Part shown: positions 5,051-9,020 of the stretch, in pieces
How positions within the stretch are numbered: position 1 is the first letter of the stretch
Layout: every line of letters starts with the position of its first letter
Source: a bacterium
GTDB lineage: Bacteria; Chlamydiota; Chlamydiia; Chlamydiales; JAFEGQ01
DNA: 9,020 bases
NCBI GenBank assembly: GCA_021809305.1
Contig: JAKBAF010000028.1
Coordinates: 1-9,020, forward strand
Direction of reading: 5' to 3'
Notes under the pieces: generated by a model
The model's database searches: none
Seen by the model: only the letters and a program-made list of their open reading frames with translations
What the model was told of the DNA's origin: nothing
Position numbers and translations under genes: made by a program

Positions 5051-6564
5051 TACATCTCTCCTTGTTTTTGCAATGGAAGCGCTTCCCTCATGTGCTCAAA
5101 ATCTAGCTCTGGGTAGAGGGGGAAGGCGCGCAGCAGGGAAGCGACCTCGTCGTGCGCCTTAGATAGCATTTTTTCGGAAGTCTCCGTCTTAACTCGCCCT
5201 TCCTTGCCCTCGGTCTTAGCGGGTTTTGTCTCCTTTAATACAGCGACGATAAGCTTTGCTACCCTACGCATCTCCTCAACCCCCATGCCAAGTGTTGTCA
5301 GAGCTGCCGTACCAAAGCGAAGACCTGAGGTGTACCAAGGACCATTTGGATCGTTAGGGATGGTATTGCGGTTAAGGGTCAGCCGCCCTTTAGTAAGTGC
5401 CCCCTCAGCCTGTCTACCATTCAATCCGTAGGGCCGCACATCGACAACAACAAGATGGTTGTCTGTCCCTCCTGTTAGGACGAGAGCTCCTTGGGCCTGC
5501 AGCTCATCAGCTAGCGCCTGGGCATTCTCTACAACCCTCTCTGCGTAGCTCCTAAAGCACGGCTTGCCCGCCTCCTTGAAGGCGACAACCTTTGCAGCCA
5601 TGACATGGGGGAGGGGGCCTCCAAGAACTAAGGGACAGCCCTTTGCAACGCTCTCCTTAAACTCTTTTTTACAGAGGATAAAGCCGCCTCGCGGACCTCG
5701 AAGTGTCTTATGGGTGGTTGAGGTCACTATATCTGCATAAGGGACAGGGTCAAACTCTCCTTGGAAGACCTTCCCAGCAACAAGTCCTGCAAAATGGGCC
5801 ATGTCAACCATTAAGACAGCGCCCACGCTATCGGCAATCTCACGCATGACTGCAAAATTGATCTTCCTTGGATAGGAGGAGTAGCCAGCAACGAGTATAA
5901 GGGGCTTCACCTCTTGAGCTTTTGCCCTAACCTGATTGTAATCAAGCAGGCCAGTCCTTGGGTCGACATCATAAACGGCAGAGCGCATCATCTTGCCAGA
6001 GATGTTGTGGCGATAGCCGTGAGTGAGATGGCCGCCAGAGGAGAGCGACATCCCGAGCACTTTCTGGCTCATCATGTGCCCTCGGATGCGTTCATACTCC
6101 TCTTCGGTCAACTCCTCTAAGCTCTTTTTTCCGAGTAATTCTATCTCTTGATTTTGTACGCGTTGGGTGATGATCGCCCAGTAGGCCACGAGGTTAGCAT
6201 CTGCGCCAGAGTGGGGCTGTATGTAAGCGTACTCGGCATTGAAGAGCAGTTTTAGCTCTTCAACCCCTTCCGACTCGATTGTATCAACGTTTTCACAGCC
6301 TGCATAAAACCTGTGGAAGGGGACCCCCTCTGCATACTTGTCTGTCAGCAGGTTCCCCATTGCCAGCTGGACGGCAAGTGATGAGTAGTTCTCTGATGCG
6401 ATCAGCTTAAGGTGGGAGCGCTGATGGCGAAGCTCGGCTAGTATGGCACACGAGACACTCGGTGCAACCTTTGAAATCTCATCAATTGCGGCAAAGAAAG
6501 CGATGGCTGAGGTAGTGCGATCTTCAGGGGCCACCTTGTAGAAATAGCGCTGTAAATAGGTCAT
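5050..6564 (-). CDS. glyA: Serine hydroxymethyltransferase, long chlamydial form
   Basis: GlyA is a cytoplasmic PLP enzyme that converts serine and tetrahydrofolate to glycine and methylene-tetrahydrofolate. The PLP lysine is K286 in TSTTHKTLRGPRGG; D254 and H257 lie in MVDMAHFAGLVAG, and the substrate-side motifs LKLIASENYSS, DKYAEG, FYAGCENVD and LSSGGHLTHG are intact. At 504 residues it is longer than the usual 410-430. The extra length lies in an N-terminal leader of about 45 residues, an insert at about 134-166 (QRVQNQEIEL through GHMMSQ) and a lysine/glutamate-rich segment at 444-470, before the conserved FPLYPEL end. Chlamydial GlyA shares this build and is reported to have alanine racemase activity, which would supply D-alanine. 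The start is supported by AGGGAG at 6570-6575, five bases upstream. It heads the glyA-clpP pair and follows the 131-aa gene by 93 bases. Confidence 0.96.
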   Translation of the reverse strand: MTYLQRYFYKVAPEDRTTSAIAFFAAIDEISKVAPSVSCAILAELRHQRSHLKLIASENYSSLAVQLAMGNLLTDKYAEGVPFHRFYAGCENVDTIESEGVEELKLLFNAEYAYIQPHSGADANLVAYWAIITQRVQNQEIELLGKKSLEELTEEEYERIRGHMMSQKVLGMSLSSGGHLTHGYRHNISGKMMRSAVYDVDPRTGLLDYNQVRAKAQEVKPLILVAGYSSYPRKINFAVMREIADSVGAVLMVDMAHFAGLVAGKVFQGEFDPVPYADIVTSTTHKTLRGPRGGFILCKKEFKESVAKGCPLVLGGPLPHVMAAKVVAFKEAGKPCFRSYAERVVENAQALADELQAQGALVLTGGTDNHLVVVDVRPYGLNGRQAEGALTKGRLTLNRNTIPNDPNGPWYTSGLRFGTAALTTLGMGVEEMRRVAKLIVAVLKETKPAKTEGKEGRVKTETSEKMLSKAHDEVASLLRAFPLYPELDFEHMREALPLQKQGEM

Positions 6565-6657
6565 TCTCTCTCCCTTGATGTAGTTCTCAGATCATGCCAT
6601 ACCTACCAAAAAGAGACCAGGAAGGTAAGAGAGGTCGGCAGAGAGGCTTTAGCCAGA

Positions 6658-7053
6658 TTAAAAGAGCGGGTTGCAATGGACTGTTTCGCCATATCGGAGC
6701 GTGTGGTTCTCGCCAACTTCGAATTGCCGGTCATTGAGTAGGATCTTAAATTCACAGCTATCGAAGGGGAGTTCGGTCTCCCAGATCCAGAGCTCATCGC
6801 TCACGTTCTTGAGAGGGAGGCCGCGGTCCCAGTTGAGATCGACCCCCTCTCCTCGCACGTAGAGATTATTCGGGAAGCCGGCATTGCAGTGGACCTCGAT
6901 GCGGGTCAGCTGGCGTTTCTTTTTTTTTGTAGGCTCTACTGCGGCTTTTGAGGAAGGTGTCTCCGGATTTGGCGAGACCTTATTTGCCTCTTTTGGATTT
7001 GCAGTCTCTGATTGGGGGTTCTTTTTTTTGGCGGATCTTTCCTTTGTGAACAT
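6658..7053 (-). CDS. Small protein with basic disordered leader and starch-binding-like (CBM20/48-type) beta domain
   Basis: I place this protein by pattern rather than by name. The frame is open to 7104, but AGGAG at 7060-7064, six bases before the ATG at 7053, favours a 131-residue product. Residues 1-50 are charged and probably disordered, with lysine runs (SAKKKN, TKKKKRQ) and proline/serine-rich spacers. Residues 51-131 look like a compact beta-sandwich of the carbohydrate-binding (starch-binding) type: NNLYVRGEGVDLNWDRGLPL, DELWIWETELPF, CEFKILLND and ENHTLRYGE. In such domains the tryptophans (here W75, W89, W91) line the fold or the glycan site. No enzymatic domain is attached. Binding to glycogen is a reasonable guess for a glycogen-storing chlamydia, but not shown. 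Two A-runs (A8 at 7022-7029, A9 at 6920-6928) encode the lysines and are slippage-prone. Confidence 0.78.
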   Translation of the reverse strand: MFTKERSAKKKNPQSETANPKEANKVSPNPETPSSKAAVEPTKKKKRQLTRIEVHCNAGFPNNLYVRGEGVDLNWDRGLPLKNVSDELWIWETELPFDSCEFKILLNDRQFEVGENHTLRYGETVHCNPLF

Positions 7054-7091
7054 GCGTCTCTCCTCTCGCTCGAATGTGATAGCTTCACCAC

Positions 7092-7120
7092 CCCATAGCA
7101 GCAAATAAATATTTTTGTAA
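7092..7120 (-). promoter_or_regulatory. Candidate sigma-70-type promoter for the starch-binding-like gene
   Basis: On the minus strand TTACAA (7115-7120) and TATGGG (7092-7097) are separated by 17 bp of AT-rich sequence, just after the stop of the SDR gene. A start near 7085 would give a leader of about 30 bases to the ATG at 7053. The -10 match is modest, so this is only a candidate; read-through from the SDR gene is also possible. Confidence 0.33.
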
Positions 7121-7131
7121 CTCGCATTTCG

Positions 7132-8022
7132 TCAGAGGAGATTGGCGAGCGCTGCTCCAAGTGTCGGATAACGGAAGATAAAGCCAAGGTCTAAGGCGTG
7201 TTTTGGAACCACGCTAGCGCCATCTAGCAAGAGTGTGGCGCGCTGTCCAAGAAGAAGCTTTAAGAGAGGCGCAGGAAGTGGGCAGCAGGCAGGCCTATGA
7301 AGACGGCTTGCTAGCGAGATCGCAAATGTGCGTTGCGATGTGGCCTCAGGGGCTGCCGCGTTGAAGGGGCCCTTCGCTGCATCATTTGAGAGAATGAAGA
7401 GGAAGAGCTGGACCAGATCATCGATATGAATCCATGGAAAGGGCTGAGAGCCCTTGCCAATTGGACCGCCAAGTCCTGCTCGAAAGAGGGGAAGCATACG
7501 CTTCAGGAGGCCACCTTCCCGGCTCAATGGAAGGCCAATTCGCACCGTGGCGAGTCTTGTTTGCGAATTTTCAGCTAGATGCGCGGCCTCTTCCCATTTT
7601 TGGGCGATCAGAGCAAGAAAGGAGTCTCCAGGAGCATCCTCTTCGACAAATGAGCGAGCCTGGTTTGTTGGATAGTAGTGGGCAGCTGATGTTGAGATAA
7701 AGAGCTTTGGCGGCGCTGTTGACTGCCGGATGGCTCGAGCAAGCAACCAAGTGGTATCGATCCGGCTTGAAAAAATCTCTCGCTTGTACGATTCAGACCA
7801 GCGCCTCGCGAAAATGGGGGTACCAGCTAAATTAATAACTGCATCGCAGGGAGGAAGGAGAGAGCGCTTAAGCGCCTCCCAAGAGAAAGTCTCGTCCCAG
7901 ACCCCGGAGTCACCGCCTTTTTTTCGCGTGATTAGAATAAGTTTATGACCTCGTTCTTTAAGGGCGTGGCTTAAAGCTGATCCGATAAAGCCCGTCCCTC
8001 CCCCGATCACAATTGTCGCCAT
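7132..8022 (-). CDS. SDR-family NAD(P)-binding epimerase-like protein (TIGR01777 / YfcH type)
   Basis: This 296-residue cytoplasmic protein is an extended (atypical) short-chain dehydrogenase/reductase of the YfcH/TIGR01777 group; no reaction is established for the family, so the substrate is unknown. The N-terminal Rossmann motif GGGTGFIG is at residues 7-14, the NLAG motif at 64-67, and the active-site region STSAAHYYP at 110-118 supplies the tyrosine; as usual in this group there is no clean YxxxK. VRIGLPLSREGGLLKRMLPLF (160-180) and PWIHIDDLV (196-204) are family hallmarks, and the C-terminal DUF1731-like end reads VVPKHALDLGFIFRYPTLGAALANLL in part. AGGGA at 8031-8035, eight bases before the ATG, fixes the start. 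It is first of the minus-strand run and diverges from the cdsZ homologue across 120 bases. Confidence 0.92.
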   Translation of the reverse strand: MATIVIGGGTGFIGSALSHALKERGHKLILITRKKGGDSGVWDETFSWEALKRSLLPPCDAVINLAGTPIFARRWSESYKREIFSSRIDTTWLLARAIRQSTAPPKLFISTSAAHYYPTNQARSFVEEDAPGDSFLALIAQKWEEAAHLAENSQTRLATVRIGLPLSREGGLLKRMLPLFRAGLGGPIGKGSQPFPWIHIDDLVQLFLFILSNDAAKGPFNAAAPEATSQRTFAISLASRLHRPACCPLPAPLLKLLLGQRATLLLDGASVVPKHALDLGFIFRYPTLGAALANLL

Positions 8023-8054
8023 TTGTCTATTCCCTGCATTGAGCGCGATTTTTC

Positions 8055-8084
8055 TTGAGACTTATTCCTATCGTAAGAGATACT
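8055..8084 (+). promoter_or_regulatory. Candidate sigma-70-type promoter for the cdsZ homologue
   Basis: TTGAGA (8055-8060, five of six matches to consensus) and GATACT (8079-8084, four of six) are separated by 18 bp in the divergent spacer. A start near 8091 would give a leader of about 50 bases to the ATG at 8143. This is a weak pattern match only; I found no equally good promoter facing the SDR gene. Confidence 0.33.
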
Positions 8085-8142
8085 GGCAGATCGTGGTCTT
8101 ATGTTTCTACTTTAGCCCTTCCATACCCTTAGGTGTTCCTTT

Positions 8143-8913
8143 ATGATGCAATCCTTGACAGTCATTTTGGAGATTCAGGAGAAAGACCTCAACATGTTGC
8201 GCTTGATGGATCTCAAAAAGAAGCGGAAGGAGGAGATGGAGAGAATCATCCAGCTTCGCCGCGATCTCGAGATGCAATTGATGCGCAAAGAGAGCGAGGT
8301 CCTGGAAGCAAAAAAAGATATCAAGCTTGCCGAAGCGGAGGTCCGCGATGCTGAAGAGAAGCTTAAGAGGTTAGAAGGGCAGCAGGGGTCCGTAAAAAAA
8401 GTGGAAGAGTTTAATGCTCTTACCAAAGAGATCAGTGAAACCGAGCGTAGCCGTGTTAACACGGAGCAGAAAATTGTCGATCTCACAGACCACTTAGCGA
8501 GAGAGCAGGAGACGCTTGAAGCTATTCGCGATACCCTCTTAGGTGCCAATGATAGTAGTAAGGCCTTAGAGGTAGAGATTCAGGAAGCCGTCTCCCTCAT
8601 CAATCGAGAGGGAAGGATCCTGCAGGAGGAGCGCGCGAGGTTAGCTGAAGAGGCTAATCCTGAGGTCCTCTGGATCTATGAGCGTCTGCTCAGTAATAAG
8701 CGAGATAGAGTCATCGTTCCTGTCGAGAACAGGACTTGTAGCGGCTGCCATATTGTCTTAACAGCTCAGCACGAGAATCTCGTGCGCAAGGGCGAGAGGC
8801 TTGTCTTTTGCGAGCACTGCTCACGCATTCACTACTGGCTTGAGAGTGAAATGCTTGAAGGTACTCCATCGGCGCCAAAACGTCGTCGTCGTCGCGCCCC
8901 GGCTGCTACCTAG
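8143..8913 (+). CDS. cdsZ: Coiled-coil C4 zinc-ribbon protein, CT398/CdsZ homologue
   Basis: The 256-residue protein has the two-part build of CT398 of C. trachomatis. Residues about 10-170 are charged alpha-helix with heptad-like leucines, expected to fold as a long antiparallel coiled-coil hairpin with a turn near LGANDSSK (133-140). A zinc ribbon follows, with C199 and C202 (CSGC) and C223 and C226 (CEHC), within the conserved CSGCHIVL and RLVFCEHCSRIHYW context. The tail is basic (PKRRRRR). Chlamydial CT398 is reported to bind sigma-54 holoenzyme and type III secretion export components and was named CdsZ; outside Chlamydiae this zinc-ribbon family is poorly defined. Two ATGs stand in tandem (8143, 8146); AGGTG at 8131-8135 is seven bases before the first. 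It is divergent from the SDR gene, and rnpB begins about 20 bases downstream. Confidence 0.9.
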   Translation: MMQSLTVILEIQEKDLNMLRLMDLKKKRKEEMERIIQLRRDLEMQLMRKESEVLEAKKDIKLAEAEVRDAEEKLKRLEGQQGSVKKVEEFNALTKEISETERSRVNTEQKIVDLTDHLAREQETLEAIRDTLLGANDSSKALEVEIQEAVSLINREGRILQEERARLAEEANPEVLWIYERLLSNKRDRVIVPVENRTCSGCHIVLTAQHENLVRKGERLVFCEHCSRIHYWLESEMLEGTPSAPKRRRRRAPAAT

Positions 8914-8933
8914 GGGTTTTTGGTCGGAAGGGG

Positions 8934-9020
8934 GGTTTGGTAGGAGAGGCAATCGCCGTTGCCCGCATGCAATGTGGACAAGGGAGGAAAGTCTGGACTT
9001 CGCAGGAGAGGATACCAGCG
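8934..9020 (+). ncRNA. rnpB: RNase P RNA (M1 RNA), 5' end only, cut by window edge
   Basis: The 3' edge holds the start of the catalytic RNA of RNase P, which trims tRNA 5' leaders. The decisive motif is GAGGAAAGTCTGGAC at 8984-8998, the highly conserved GAGGAAAGUCCGGGC region of bacterial RNase P RNA, followed by the expected GGAGAGGATACCAG (P4-side and J3/4 neighbourhood). Upstream, CAATCGCCG at 8950-8958 lines up with the P2 strand of E. coli CAGUCGCCG. Between them a P3-type hairpin forms: CCGCAT (8963-8968) with ATGTGG (8972-8977), extended by TTG/CAA. The 5' end is estimated by spacing to E. coli and could be off by about ten bases; P1 cannot be closed because the 3' strand is outside the window. 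No separate promoter is evident after cdsZ, so co-transcription and processing are possible. Confidence 0.88.

Noticed and set aside
4677..5162. 161-codon plus-strand ORF opposite clpP and the end of glyA
   Set aside because: It is antisense to two well-conserved genes, its translation is arginine/serine-rich without any motif, and no ribosome binding site supports it.
7054..7104. Upstream start of the 131-aa gene (17 extra residues, MLLWGGEAI...)
   Set aside because: No ribosome binding site precedes 7104, whereas AGGAG is well placed before 7053; the extension would also overlap the candidate promoter.
8175..8549. 124-codon minus-strand ORF opposite cdsZ
   Set aside because: The serine/arginine-rich, repetitive composition is what the reverse strand of a charged coiled-coil gene produces.
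8881..8892. (CGT)4 repeat near the 3' end of cdsZ
   Set aside because: It simply encodes the arginine run of the basic tail; four units are too few to call a variable repeat.

Overview
The window reads as a stretch of a chlamydial chromosome, most likely from a non-Chlamydia ('environmental') lineage of the Chlamydiales/Chlamydiia. The main reason is the block UPF0158 (CT429-like) - dapF - clpP1 - glyA, which matches the order I recall for CT429-CT432 of C. trachomatis. Supporting signs are the long chlamydial form of GlyA, a ClpP1 very close to the chlamydial one, a CT398/CdsZ-type coiled-coil zinc-ribbon protein and a DsbB-type oxidase. Base composition looks close to 50% GC by eye, above the roughly 40% of the genus Chlamydia. 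I see no transposase, integrase, tRNA, rRNA or CRISPR array.

Layout. Bases 1-1405 (+) hold the 3' three quarters of typA/bipA; its GTPase core lies outside the window. Facing it on the minus strand is a two-gene unit: a 50-codon, two-helix membrane protein, missed by ordinary ORF cut-offs, whose stop overlaps the start of dsbB as ATGA. An AT-rich gap follows, with a 32-codon ORF and a perfect 15-bp hairpin. Next comes a minus-strand run, given here in transcription order: an SDR-type nucleotide-sugar epimerase-like protein (8022-7132), a small starch-binding-domain-like protein (7053-6658), glyA, clpP1 (overlapping glyA by one base), dapF and the UPF0158 gene, which carries an AT-hook. Divergent from this run on the plus strand are the cdsZ/CT398 homologue and, right after it, the 5' end of rnpB (RNase P RNA), cut by the window edge.

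How the genes fit together. GlyA makes glycine and one-carbon units, and chlamydial GlyA is reported to have alanine racemase side activity. DapF makes meso-diaminopimelate, and chlamydial DapF is reported also to racemise glutamate. The glyA-clpP-dapF block may therefore supply D-amino acids and meso-DAP to a peptidoglycan pathway that lacks dedicated racemases. DsbB recharges the periplasmic disulfide system that cross-links the chlamydial envelope. CdsZ is linked to type III secretion and sigma-54.

The points most worth following are the unannotated membrane peptide coupled to dsbB; the extra helix and C-terminal CX4C of DsbB; the 32-codon ORF that begins inside a hairpin; three strong intergenic hairpins without U-tracts, the cleanest a 19-bp perfect stem just upstream of dapF; and a single-domain starch-binding-like protein with A8 and A9 runs in its basic leader. 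I did not find a clearly new multi-gene system.
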